Of a DNA stretch of 53,878 nucleotides, positions 32,623 to 40,574 are shown piece by piece; the first letter of the stretch is position 1; the number at the start of each line of letters is the position of its first letter. The stretch covers positions 1 through 53,878 of the forward strand of contig JANWZS010000013.1 of assembly GCA_025054855.1 (NCBI GenBank), read 5' to 3'. Source of the stretch: Candidatus Nitrosocaldus sp. (GTDB lineage: Archaea; Thermoproteota; Nitrososphaeria; Nitrososphaerales; Nitrosocaldaceae). The position numbers and the translations under genes were made by a program. Below the pieces are notes generated by a model, which made no database searches, had not been told where the DNA came from, and saw nothing but the letters and a program-made list of their open reading frames with translations.

Positions 32623-33672
32623 ATGAAGGCAGCGGTATTCAGACAGTATAGCAAGGACCCTAGACAGGTTGTTAGGATAGAGGATATAGATGTGCCGAAG
32701 ATAAAGCCCAACGAGGTACTCATCAAGGTAGAGGCAGCAGCGTACAACTACAACGATCTCTGGGCCATATGGGGGGAGCCTATAAAGATCCCTCTGCCAC
32801 ACATATCTGGGAGCGATGCTGCTGGTACAGTTGTTGAGGTTGGAGAAGAGGTGACTAGGTTCAAGAAGGGCGATAGGGTTGTATCGCACTCAAATCTAGC
32901 ATGCAGGAAGTGCGACCTCTGCATATCTGGCAGGGAGTACGACTGCAACGATAGGCTCGTCTGGGGCTTCCAGACCGGTCCACTAGACGGTGCATACGCA
33001 GAGTACACAAAGCTGCCAGAGGTCAACCTGGTGAAGCTTCCAGATAACGTATCCTTCGTTGATGCTGCAGCGGTATCCATGGTTGGGATGACATCGTGGC
33101 ATATGCTCGTGAGTAGGGCAAAGATACAGCCAGGGCAGACTGTGCTGATAATGGGAGGTACAAGTGGTGTAGGGAGCATAGGGATACAGATAGCCAAACT
33201 CTTCAATTGCACAGTGATAGCAACTGCAGGGAGTGATGAGAAGATGGATGTATGCAGGAAGCTTGGAGCAGACTACGTGGTCAACCACAGGGAGCCAGAC
33301 TGGGCCAAGAAGGTCAGGGAGTATACCAACAAGCAGGGAGTTGATGTGATATTCGAGCATATAGGCAAGTCGGTATTCTCTGATGAGGTGAAGCTGTTGA
33401 AGATGGGAGGTACACTGGTCACTACGGGTGCAACCACGGGCTACGATGCAGCGATCGATCTGAGGTTCCTCTTCTTCAGGGGTCTCAACCTACTGGGCGC
33501 AACACAGGGTACCAGGGCAGGACTGAGCGAGGTTATATACTGGGTCTCGAAGGGCAAGATAAAGCCCTATGTGCATGACGTGCTACCATTCAGCAGGATG
33601 GTTGAGGGGCATGTCATGATGATGGAGAACAAGATAATAGGCAAGCTGGTGACCACGCCATCTAAACTATAA
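32623..33672 (+). CDS. MDR oxidoreductase without catalytic zinc cysteine (reductase-like)
   Basis: A medium-chain dehydrogenase/reductase of about 349 residues. It keeps the structural zinc lobe (Cys94, Cys97, Cys100, Cys108) and the Rossmann motif MGGTSGVGSIGIQIA, but the usual catalytic Cys is replaced (AAAYNYNDLW) and the GHE motif reads SGSDAAG. These changes are seen in reductase members such as acryloyl-CoA and crotonyl-CoA reductases and quinone reductases. The C-terminal LNLLGATQGTRAGLSEVIYW also fits that branch. A role in enoyl-CoA reduction, for example in the hydroxypropionate/hydroxybutyrate cycle, is an inference. The neighbouring gene encodes a CitE-like C-C lyase. Start: ATG 32623. 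Confidence 0.82.
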   Translation: MKAAVFRQYSKDPRQVVRIEDIDVPKIKPNEVLIKVEAAAYNYNDLWAIWGEPIKIPLPHISGSDAAGTVVEVGEEVTRFKKGDRVVSHSNLACRKCDLCISGREYDCNDRLVWGFQTGPLDGAYAEYTKLPEVNLVKLPDNVSFVDAAAVSMVGMTSWHMLVSRAKIQPGQTVLIMGGTSGVGSIGIQIAKLFNCTVIATAGSDEKMDVCRKLGADYVVNHREPDWAKKVREYTNKQGVDVIFEHIGKSVFSDEVKLLKMGGTLVTTGATTGYDAAIDLRFLFFRGLNLLGATQGTRAGLSEVIYWVSKGKIKPYVHDVLPFSRMVEGHVMMMENKIIGKLVTTPSKL

Positions 33673-33686
33673 TTCTATCTTGATCG

Positions 33687-33702
33687 ATTATTTTTATTGT
33701 CA
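33687..33702 (+). terminator. T-rich terminator after the MDR gene
   Basis: cgattatttttattgt follows the MDR stop by about 15-30 bases, with a run of five T. Confidence 0.45.
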
Positions 33703-33749
33703 TTGGTCTGAGAGTAAAGACTAAATCATCGTTGGTGATGTTATATGCC

Positions 33750-34628
33750 ATGGCTCTAGCAGGAAGGTTGCTCAGGACACTACTCTTCGTACCAGGTAAC
33801 AACCCAAGGTTCATAGAGAAGGCCAAGGGCCTCAGGGCAGATATAATCTGCCTTGATCTTGAGGACTCTGTGCCTATGAGCGAGAAGGATAAGGCAAGGG
33901 CACTTGTGAGGGATGCTTTAAGTGCAAGGAGGGAGTACGCATCTGAACTCTACGTAAGGGTCAACTCCCCAGAGTCAGGGTTGATGGATGATGATGTGAG
34001 GAGCATGGTTGCCGAGGGGCTCGATGGGATAGTTATACCCAAGGTCAATGCGCAGGAGGAGGTTGCAAGGATAGCATCCATGCTGGATGGGTTGGAGGAG
34101 AAGTATGCTATAGGCAAGAGGATAGAGTTGATGCCATCGATAGAGAGCGCAAGAGGGGTTGTCAATGCATACCATATAGCCTCTGCAAGCGATAGGGTAT
34201 CTGCCCTAGTCTTTGGCGTATTCGATTTCATGCACGATATGGGGCTGGAGTACAGTGCAGATGCCATAGGCTACAGCTATGCAAGGGCCAAGGTGCCTGT
34301 AGATGCTAGAGCAGCAGGAGTGCATGCGATAGATGGTATATGGCAGGATGTAGATGATATAGATGGGCTCATAAGGGATGCTACGATAGGGATGAGGCTG
34401 GGCTACAAGGGCAAGAGCATAATACACCCAAAGCAGATAGAGCCTGTGCACAGGGTGTTCGTGCCGAGCAGGGAGGAGGTAGAGTGGGCCAGGAAGGTGG
34501 TTGAGGCACTAGAGGAGTCGATCTCCCATGGCAGAGGGGCCATAAGGCTGGAGGGGAAGATGGTGGATGCTGTGCACTACAAGAGGGCTAAGGCACTGCT
34601 GGATGCGGTTGGTATGATGACTGGTTAG
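33750..34628 (+). CDS. HpcH/HpaI (CitE-like) aldolase/lyase
   Basis: A beta-barrel lyase of about 292 residues. Its opening RLLRTLLFVPGNNPRFIEKA and ADIICLDLEDSVP (metal- and substrate-binding) are CitE/malyl-CoA lyase signatures, followed by LYVRVNSPESGL, GIVIPKVNAQEEV, ELMPSIESARGVVNA, VFGVFDFMHDMGL and KGKSIIHPKQIEPVH. These enzymes cleave or form C-C bonds in acyl-CoA thioesters such as citryl- or malyl-CoA; the exact substrate is unknown. Two in-frame upstream starts exist (TTG 33732 and ATG 33738), but ATG 33750 (MALAGRLLR) matches the family best. It lies 22 bp before ribE, so co-transcription with the riboflavin genes is possible. Confidence 0.87.
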   Translation: MALAGRLLRTLLFVPGNNPRFIEKAKGLRADIICLDLEDSVPMSEKDKARALVRDALSARREYASELYVRVNSPESGLMDDDVRSMVAEGLDGIVIPKVNAQEEVARIASMLDGLEEKYAIGKRIELMPSIESARGVVNAYHIASASDRVSALVFGVFDFMHDMGLEYSADAIGYSYARAKVPVDARAAGVHAIDGIWQDVDDIDGLIRDATIGMRLGYKGKSIIHPKQIEPVHRVFVPSREEVEWARKVVEALEESISHGRGAIRLEGKMVDAVHYKRAKALLDAVGMMTG

Positions 34629-34650
34629 CTAGGTAGTAGCAGGTGAGGGT

Positions 34651-35271
34651 ATGTTCACGGGTATAGTGAAGTGCATGGGCAGGGTTGAGGATCTGATGCT
34701 GCATGAGAGGGAGGGTAGTGCACTGACACTCGTGGTGGATATAGGGGAGCTAGCAGGTAGAACCAGGATAGGGGATAGCATATCGGTCAACGGTGTATGC
34801 CTTACTGTAGTGGCACTCGATGGCAGTAGCGCTACATTCAACGTGATAGGGGAGACGGTGAGGAGGAGCAACATAGGGATGCTCAAGAGGGGTGAGTACG
34901 TGAATCTGGAGCCCAGCATAAGGGCCGGGGAGAGCATGGATGGGCACTTCGTCCTTGGGCATGTAGATGGCACTGGCACAATAGTGGAGAGGAATGAGGA
35001 GGGGGATCAGGTCATCATGGGTATAGAGATAGATAGAGGGCTGATGAGGTATATAGCGATGAAGGGTTCAGTGGCCGTGGATGGGGTTAGCCTAACCGTT
35101 GCTGGGGTCAGGGGTAACGTATTCTACGTAGCACTCATCCCGCATACGCTCCAGGTCACCACACTAGGCCTCAAGGGTGTAGGTGATAAGGTGAATGTAG
35201 AGGTAGATCTGCTTGCGAGGTACATAGCGAACCTCCTGGAACATACCAATATATTAGTAGATACAAAATAA
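34651..35271 (+). CDS. ribE: Riboflavin synthase, bacterial-type (alpha chain)
   Basis: The 206-residue protein has two tandem lumazine-binding domains. MFTGIVKCMGRVEDL opens the first; a second copy of the fold starts near GHFVLGHVDGTGTIVERNEE. SINGV/SVNGVCLTVV and VDGVSLTVAGV are the paired active-site loops. It dismutates two 6,7-dimethyl-8-ribityllumazine molecules into riboflavin plus a pyrimidine product. Many archaea use an unrelated pentameric riboflavin synthase, so this two-domain form is notable. Position: first of five riboflavin-pathway genes on the plus strand, 30 bp before ribB. Confidence 0.93.
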   Translation: MFTGIVKCMGRVEDLMLHEREGSALTLVVDIGELAGRTRIGDSISVNGVCLTVVALDGSSATFNVIGETVRRSNIGMLKRGEYVNLEPSIRAGESMDGHFVLGHVDGTGTIVERNEEGDQVIMGIEIDRGLMRYIAMKGSVAVDGVSLTVAGVRGNVFYVALIPHTLQVTTLGLKGVGDKVNVEVDLLARYIANLLEHTNILVDTK

Positions 35272-35301
35272 TTAGTAAGGTTTATAACGCTAACCTGTTG
35301 C

Positions 35302-36000
35302 ATGAGTGACATGGTCACGGGTTCAAGCCTGTACAGCGTGGAGGAGGCTATAGATGCCCTCAGGCAGGGCAGGTTCGTGCTCCTCCACGATGGCAAGGAT
35401 AGGGAGGATGAGGTAGATATGCTGGTTGCTGCCCAGTTCGTCACCCCCAGGCATATAGCAACCATGAGAAGGGATGCAGGGGGTCTGATATGCCTTGCAC
35501 TGGGCCATGATACAGCAAGCAGGCTAGGTCTGCTTTACATGCATGATCTCCTCATGCTTGCACTGGATGGTAAGTTGAGGGATGTGGTATCAGCACACTC
35601 TCCATATGGTGATAAGCCATCATTCTCCATAACCATAAACCACAGGGATACGTACACTGGTATAACCGACAGGGATAGAGCATTAACGATATCTGGTATG
35701 GCAAGGGTAGTGGAGAGACTGAGCAGGGGGGAGGATGGTGTAGCAGAGTTCATAGCATCGTTCAGATCACCAGGGCATGTACCATTGCTGATAGCAGCGA
35801 AGAACCTGCTGAGGGAGAGGAGGGGTCATACAGAGATGGCCATATACCTGGCAGAGAAGGCAGGACTCATCCCTGCAGTTGCAATATGCGAGATGCTAGA
35901 CTCATCGACGCATATGGCACTCTCCTTCGAGAAGGCTAGGAGGTACGCAGAGAGGCATGGTCTATGCATACTTGATGCATCAATGCTGGCAGCAGAGTGA
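35302..36000 (+). CDS. ribB: 3,4-dihydroxy-2-butanone 4-phosphate synthase
   Basis: A single-domain RibB of 232 residues, which makes the four-carbon unit of riboflavin from ribulose 5-phosphate. The acidic metal/phosphate loop GKDREDEVDMLVAAQFVTP and MRRDAGGLICLALGHD are family signatures. The active-site region FRSPGHVPLLIAAKNLLRER, then GHTEMAIYLAEKAGLIP, carries the conserved His-Thr-Glu. No GTP cyclohydrolase II domain is fused, as expected in an organism that uses GTP cyclohydrolase III. Start ATG 35302; a TATA-like tttataac precedes, so the gene might also have its own promoter. Confidence 0.93.
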   Translation: MSDMVTGSSLYSVEEAIDALRQGRFVLLHDGKDREDEVDMLVAAQFVTPRHIATMRRDAGGLICLALGHDTASRLGLLYMHDLLMLALDGKLRDVVSAHSPYGDKPSFSITINHRDTYTGITDRDRALTISGMARVVERLSRGEDGVAEFIASFRSPGHVPLLIAAKNLLRERRGHTEMAIYLAEKAGLIPAVAICEMLDSSTHMALSFEKARRYAERHGLCILDASMLAAE

Positions 36001-36036
36001 GTAGAATGAGTGGAGTAGGAGGGTGAGTAGCAGGGT

Positions 36037-36534
36037 ATGACCAGGGACGCTAACTTCACCGATCCTATCAGGCTCGGGGTAGTGGTTGCAGAGTTCAATG
36101 GCGAGATAACCTCAAGCATGCTGGATAGGGCATGCAAGCATGCCAAGGAGTTGGATGCGGAGATCAGGTACATATGCTATGCCCCAGGAACCTTCGATAT
36201 GCCCCTATTCGTAGAGGGCCTCTTGAGCAGGGATGATGTGGATGCTGTAGTAACCCTGGGTGCGGTGATCAAGGGGGAGACCATGCACGATGAGGTTGTA
36301 GCATTCAACGCATCTAGGCTTATAGCAGATCTAGCACTGAGGTACGGTAAACCAGTAGCATTGGGCATCTCTGGACCTGGGATGAGCTATGAGCAGGCAA
36401 TGGACAGGATAAACCCAGTATCGACCAGGGCTGTAAGCGCTGCTGTGAGCATGGTAAGGAGGCTCAGGATGCTCAAGGGCATAGACTCTAATATGGAGAG
36501 GGGAGAGGGAACTGGTACCATGGTGATAAGGTAG
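36037..36534 (+). CDS. ribH: 6,7-dimethyl-8-ribityllumazine synthase
   Basis: A 165-residue lumazine synthase. RLGVVVAEFNGEITSSML starts the fold, APGTFDMPLFVEGL binds the substrate ribityl chain, and VVTLGAVIKGETMHDEVV carries the catalytic His. It condenses the dihydroxybutanone phosphate with 5-amino-6-ribitylaminouracil, supplying the substrate of the upstream ribE product. The stop codon lies inside a GTAG tetranucleotide repeat (36531-36548), so slippage there could change the extreme C-terminus or the distance to gch3. Confidence 0.93.
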   Translation: MTRDANFTDPIRLGVVVAEFNGEITSSMLDRACKHAKELDAEIRYICYAPGTFDMPLFVEGLLSRDDVDAVVTLGAVIKGETMHDEVVAFNASRLIADLALRYGKPVALGISGPGMSYEQAMDRINPVSTRAVSAAVSMVRRLRMLKGIDSNMERGEGTGTMVIR

Positions 36535-36548
36535 GTAGGTAGGTAGGT
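36531..36548 (+). repeat. GTAG tetranucleotide repeat at the ribH stop
   Basis: Four and a half GTAG units overlap the ribH stop codon (TAG at 36532-36534) and end 12 bp before the gch3 start codon. Confidence 0.85.
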
Positions 36549-36560
36549 GCATGCACATAC

Positions 36561-37361
36561 ATGATCCAGATCACGCTCATTAGGCTTGAGGGCTATGGGC
36601 CATGGACGGCAACCCTTGGTAGCGATAGGGAGCATCAGCTCCAGATACTCCAGTCTAGGCTCTACAGCGATATGCAGGAGCAGTTCGCAAAGAGGAACGG
36701 GTTGGTGTTCTTCAACAGGTTCGATGAGATGTTCGCTGTGAGCAACGGGATAAGCGTGGAGGAGCACAGGAGCATACTTGATGCTGTGACCACATCCTAC
36801 GATCTGAACATAAGCATGAGGATAGGTGCTGCCGAGACTCCTTACAGGGCACACGAGAGCGCAAGGAGTGCAAGCAACACGGTGAGTAAGGGCCTGCTGG
36901 TAGCAGATGGGCTGGATGCGTATAAGGATGGTCTGGTGCAGATAATGCATATAGATGTTGATGGCTCGACCACCGATGTGAGTTCCAGGCTCACACCGTA
37001 CCAGGTGTCACTCCTGGTGATGAGGCTCCACGTGGCTATCGCTGAAGGGTTCCTGGCCAAGGGCTCGCTTACATTCTTTCTAGGCGGGGATAACTTCATG
37101 GTGGTATCTAGCAGGTTGGGCAAGGGGGAGGTTGAGGAGACCATCAAGAGGGTTATGGCAGGTACCTCGGTCAGGTTGAAGTGTGGGATAGGTATTGCTA
37201 GGGATGCAAGGAGCGCTGCTATGCTCGCTACTAGAGCACTGGATACCATAAGGGAGATGAGGAGGGGGAGGAGTGCAGGGGAGGGTAAGGGTAGGGATGG
37301 CGGTGCATATGACGAGAAGAGGTATGGAATAGATAGCGTGGTTGAGCTGAGTTGTATATAA
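36561..37361 (+). CDS. arfA: GTP cyclohydrolase III (archaeal GTP cyclohydrolase IIa)
   Basis: A 266-residue GGDEF-fold-related enzyme that opens the imidazole ring of GTP, giving a formamidopyrimidine nucleotide, as the first step of archaeal riboflavin and F420 synthesis. The opening MIQITLIRLEGYGPWT and the nucleotide/metal loops FFNRFDEMFAVSN and FFLGGDNFMVVSS are family marks, with two pseudo-symmetric halves. The C-terminal 25 residues are low in complexity and Gly-rich. The last ten bases overlap the next gene (amidohydrolase), strong evidence for translational coupling. A bacterial GTP cyclohydrolase II is absent from the window. Confidence 0.92.
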   Translation: MIQITLIRLEGYGPWTATLGSDREHQLQILQSRLYSDMQEQFAKRNGLVFFNRFDEMFAVSNGISVEEHRSILDAVTTSYDLNISMRIGAAETPYRAHESARSASNTVSKGLLVADGLDAYKDGLVQIMHIDVDGSTTDVSSRLTPYQVSLLVMRLHVAIAEGFLAKGSLTFFLGGDNFMVVSSRLGKGEVEETIKRVMAGTSVRLKCGIGIARDARSAAMLATRALDTIREMRRGRSAGEGKGRDGGAYDEKRYGIDSVVELSCI

Positions 37362-38581
37362 GGAATATCAGCATTCTATATGGCAGCGACCTAGAGTTCG
37401 TTGCTAAGGCAAGTGTCACAGTTAACGAGAGCACTGGTACGATCCAGAGGGTTGAGAGGGGTTCTACTCTACACGCTGCTGATACCAGCACAGATACCCG
37501 TACCGTGGACGGTGAAGGTCTACTCATGATACCCTCCTTCATAAACGCACACACCCACATAGCAGACTCCATAGCAAAGGACGTTGCATACAATCTGGGC
37601 TTCAATGAGAGCATACATCCAGTCTTCGGTGTGAAGAGGAAGGTTCTCAATGAGAGCAGGAGGGAGCATATAATGCACTTCATAAGATCATCAGCACTAT
37701 CCATGCTCAGCAAGGGGATAACCATGTTCATAGACTTCAGGGAGCAGGGGCTGAATGGTGTGAATATGCTCAGGGAGAGCATGAACGGTGTTGTGATGAG
37801 GTACCTTGCACTGGGCAGGGTGGAGCACTACTCAGGAGGCGAGGAGCCTCTCACACAAGAGGCATTGGAGGATGCTTTCAAGGTAGCAGATGCATCCGAT
37901 GGGTTTGGGCTGAGCGGAGCAAATGAGTATAGCAGTGCTGCATTGAAGCAGATAGCCATGGTTGCGGCGTCCAGGAATAAGCTGTTTGGTATGCATGCAT
38001 GCGAGTCTGAAGAGTCCCAGGCATACTCTATGGAGAGGTTCGGTATGAGTGAGGCGAGTAGGATACTGGGTATAGCAAGGCCAGACTTTCTCGTACATAT
38101 GACGGTAGCAAGTGACAGCGATCTCATGGTCGCAGCATCCAAGGATGTGGGCATAGTGGTATGCCCCAGGGCCAACGCTGTGCTGGGTGTGGGGATACCG
38201 AGGGTATGGGATATGCTCAGATTGGGCTGCACGGTTGCCATAGGCACGGATAATGTCATGCTCAATACCCCAGATATATTCAGGGAGATGGACTACATAT
38301 GGAAGCTCTCAAGGGTTATGTACAAGGGTGAGAGGGGTAGAGGTATAGATGCTAGGGATGTACTGAAGATGGTCACGGTCAACCCGGCAAGGATATTCAG
38401 GCTGAACAGGCTGGGGTACCTGGAAGAGGGTATGTATGCAGATGCACTCTTCATAGACAAATACAGTCTTGATATAGCACCAATGCACAATCCATACACT
38501 GCCATAGTGCATAGAGCAGGCGAGTCGAGTATAAGGGCTGTGATGCTGAATGGTAGGGTGGTTCATGGCAGGTTGGAATGA
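37352..38581 (+). CDS. Amidohydrolase-superfamily deaminase or hydrolase, candidate riboflavin-pathway step
   Basis: A 409-residue metal-dependent amidohydrolase of the cytosine-deaminase/chlorohydrolase class. The metal and catalytic ligands are in place: His67 and His69 in NAHTHIAD, His215 with Glu218 in GMHACESE, His249 in LVHMT, and Asp300 in IGTDN. Members hydrolyse C-N or C-Cl bonds on ring compounds, often deaminating purine or pyrimidine rings. It overlaps gch3 by 10 bp and precedes arfC by 83 bp, so it sits inside the riboflavin operon. In the archaeal pathway the deaminase (and in some lineages the deformylase) is not assigned, so this protein is a candidate for one of them. That function is inferred from position and fold only. 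Confidence 0.85.
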   Translation: MYIRNISILYGSDLEFVAKASVTVNESTGTIQRVERGSTLHAADTSTDTRTVDGEGLLMIPSFINAHTHIADSIAKDVAYNLGFNESIHPVFGVKRKVLNESRREHIMHFIRSSALSMLSKGITMFIDFREQGLNGVNMLRESMNGVVMRYLALGRVEHYSGGEEPLTQEALEDAFKVADASDGFGLSGANEYSSAALKQIAMVAASRNKLFGMHACESEESQAYSMERFGMSEASRILGIARPDFLVHMTVASDSDLMVAASKDVGIVVCPRANAVLGVGIPRVWDMLRLGCTVAIGTDNVMLNTPDIFREMDYIWKLSRVMYKGERGRGIDARDVLKMVTVNPARIFRLNRLGYLEEGMYADALFIDKYSLDIAPMHNPYTAIVHRAGESSIRAVMLNGRVVHGRLE

Positions 38582-38664
38582 ATGAATGCATGAGTGAGTG
38601 AGTGAGAGTAGGTTTATGCAGCAGAGGTAAGCATCGATGGATGGATTGATTGATGGATTGATGG
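38582..38664 (+). repeat. ATGA/GAGT and GATTGATG repeats
   Basis: Short tetranucleotide-like tracts (tgagtgagtgagtgag and gattgattgatggattgatgg) fill the space between the amidohydrolase stop and the arfC start. Confidence 0.75.
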
Positions 38665-39351
38665 ATGAGTGCTGATGCAGGCATGGACAGACCATACGTT
38701 ATAATCAACGCTGCTATGAGCGTAGATGGCAAGATATCCAGCATCTCTAACGACTCTAGGCTCTCATCCCAGCATGATCTTGCAAGGGTCCATAGGCTTA
38801 GGAGTATGGTAGATGCGGTCATGGTTGGGATCAACACGGTGCTCATAGACGATCCCATGCTCAACGTGAGGTATGCTGTGGGCAGTAACCCAACGAGGGT
38901 GGTGGTGGACAGCCATGCTAGGATAGGCTTAACATCCAGGATAGTAAGTACGTGTAGGAGCATACCGACCATAGTGGCGGTATCTGAGCAGGCGGATCAT
39001 GTCAGGGTGGAGCGGTTGAGGGGTATGGGGGTGAGTGTCGTTATAGCAGGCAGGGATAGGGTTGATCTACGCATGCTGCTCCATCGGTTGAGTATGATGG
39101 GTATAAGGAGGGTGTTGGTTGAGGGAGGAGGGGAGCTCAACTGGTCACTACTGAAGGAAGCACTGGTGGATGAGTTGATCGTCACCGTAGTGCCAATCGT
39201 GCTTGGTGGAAGAGCAGCAAAGACGCTGGTAGAGGGGGAGGGCTTCTCAGGTGTAGATGATGCTAGGAGGCTCTCGTTGGTAGGTATGGAGAGGGTAGAT
39301 GGCACGGATGAGGTTGTATTGCATTACAGGGTTCAGGGGTCGCAATCATGA
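38665..39351 (+). CDS. arfC: 2,5-diamino-6-ribosylaminopyrimidinone 5'-phosphate reductase
   Basis: A 228-residue RibD C-terminal-type reductase (NAD(P)H, reducing the ribosyl to ribityl side chain). PYVIINAAMSVDGKIS starts the DHFR-like fold; the substrate-binding HDLARVHRLRSMVDAVMVG, the NPTRVVVD strand, IRRVLVEGGGELNWSLL and the end VLGGRAAKTLVEGEGF are family signatures. There is no deaminase domain fused, as in archaeal ArfC. A later in-frame ATG at 38683 (MDRPYVI) is a possible start. Last gene of the riboflavin run. Confidence 0.92.
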   Translation: MSADAGMDRPYVIINAAMSVDGKISSISNDSRLSSQHDLARVHRLRSMVDAVMVGINTVLIDDPMLNVRYAVGSNPTRVVVDSHARIGLTSRIVSTCRSIPTIVAVSEQADHVRVERLRGMGVSVVIAGRDRVDLRMLLHRLSMMGIRRVLVEGGGELNWSLLKEALVDELIVTVVPIVLGGRAAKTLVEGEGFSGVDDARRLSLVGMERVDGTDEVVLHYRVQGSQS

Positions 39352-39435
39352 TGATGATGATGATTACGATGATTATATACGACAGCTCATACGCTGAGGT
39401 CAAGATGATGATTATGCAGTGTGATGCTGTATGCC

Positions 39436-39957
39436 CTACGCACTACCCTCGCCATTCTTCTGCATCTCCTTACTCAACTCATCTATCTTTGCTACTATAG
39501 CCCTCTTGAGCATAGAGTTGTCTGCCAAGTTGAGGGGAGCCTTGCACGATGGGCATCTGAAGAATGCATCAACTGCCTGCTCGAACGTGAGCCTTGGACA
39601 TGAGTAGTTGCCACAGTGGTAGAACTGGTTGCTCTCCTCATACTGCAGCCTTATTCTAAGCCTCTCCAGTATCTTGCGCTTCTGCCCATCTATGAAAGTG
39701 TCAACATTATCCCTCTTGACCCTCCACCTGTACACGAACCAGCCCTTCTTCTCATCCCTGACCCTTATCCCACTTATCAGTGCCTTGCTGAAGAGATCGT
39801 AGAGTACCTTCCTTACTGTGTTTATCTTGAGCCCTGTAGCACTGGCTATCTCCTCATCAGTAGTATCCTCATTGTTGAGCAGTGCTCTAGCAACCCTGAC
39901 GTAATCATCCCCACCAAGCAGATGGGCTATCTTCACAAACGTATCCTCATACTCCAT
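39436..39957 (-). CDS. tfe: Transcription factor E alpha subunit
   Basis: A 173-residue TFE (archaeal TFIIE alpha), which helps open promoter DNA at the RNA polymerase clamp. The N-terminal winged helix includes DDYVRVARALLNNEDTTDEE and TGLKINTVRKVLYDLFSKAL with its wing RDEKKGWFVYRWRV. The C-terminal zinc ribbon has ligands in YHCGNYSCPRL and FFRCPSCKAPL. The tail is basic-helical and ends with a short acidic stretch. The frame continues upstream to 40041, but ATG 39957 (MEYEDTFVKI) matches family starts. Spaced 221 bp from the divergent zinc-ribbon gene. Confidence 0.9.
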   Translation of the reverse strand: MEYEDTFVKIAHLLGGDDYVRVARALLNNEDTTDEEIASATGLKINTVRKVLYDLFSKALISGIRVRDEKKGWFVYRWRVKRDNVDTFIDGQKRKILERLRIRLQYEESNQFYHCGNYSCPRLTFEQAVDAFFRCPSCKAPLNLADNSMLKRAIVAKIDELSKEMQKNGEGSA

Positions 39958-40178
39958 GGTATTGTATGGTTCAGGACCATTATTATGCCTTCTGTAATGG
40001 TTATAACTTAGCAATATTGATATCCCTGATGAGGGTACCATATATATGGGTTGATAAGGTTAAAGGCTGGTGTTATATCCTACACAGAGAGCGACCCGCT
40101 CACTGGCTGCGTAGTCATGCCAGAACTACACTACTCCTACACCAAACAGCTCAGGGGGTAGCCCTAACCAAGGGCAGT

Positions 40179-40574
40179 ATGAGGATAGCGGAGATCACGA
40201 AGGTCAAGGGTGCAACACTCCCAGATGTGAGCATATGCAACAACGGCAGACCGATCTTCAGGGACCCCCGAGACAGGCTCAGGGTCATGGATGATGGGAG
40301 TGTGAAGAGGTTCGTGATCAACAGTAGGGATGTATCGATATCCATCTACATAGTCGCAAGATGGAAGCCAGAGTTTGCAGGCATCGAGTTAACTGGCAAC
40401 TGTAGGGTTGTATGCTATGCAGACGATGAGAGTGCAGTATGCCCTGTATGCGATACGCAACTCATCCATGAGGGAGGGCATGTATTCTGTCCAGTATGTG
40501 GGTATGTGAAGGGCAGGTTCTTCAGGAGGTCTAGCCCAGTACGTGATTATGATGACGGCGAGGATGAGGGTTAG
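40179..40574 (+). CDS. Zinc-ribbon protein of unknown function
   Basis: A 131-residue protein. A beta-rich N-terminal part (MRIAEITKVKGATLPDVSIC, later VKRFVINSRDVSISIYIVAR) precedes a zinc ribbon with CPVCDTQLI and FCPVCGYVK. The C-terminus is acidic (RDYDDGEDEG) and its last codons fall in the telomere-like repeat. The open frame reaches back to 39966, but the upstream part has poor coding character, and ATG 40179 is the first credible start. It is divergent from tfe, which may mean a shared transcription-related role, but nothing else shows this. Confidence 0.62.
   Translation: MRIAEITKVKGATLPDVSICNNGRPIFRDPRDRLRVMDDGSVKRFVINSRDVSISIYIVARWKPEFAGIELTGNCRVVCYADDESAVCPVCDTQLIHEGGHVFCPVCGYVKGRFFRRSSPVRDYDDGEDEG

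Noticed and set aside
39966-40178. 70-residue upstream extension of the zinc-ribbon gene
   Set aside because: The composition is not protein-like and it crosses the tfe promoter region; ATG 40179 is more credible.
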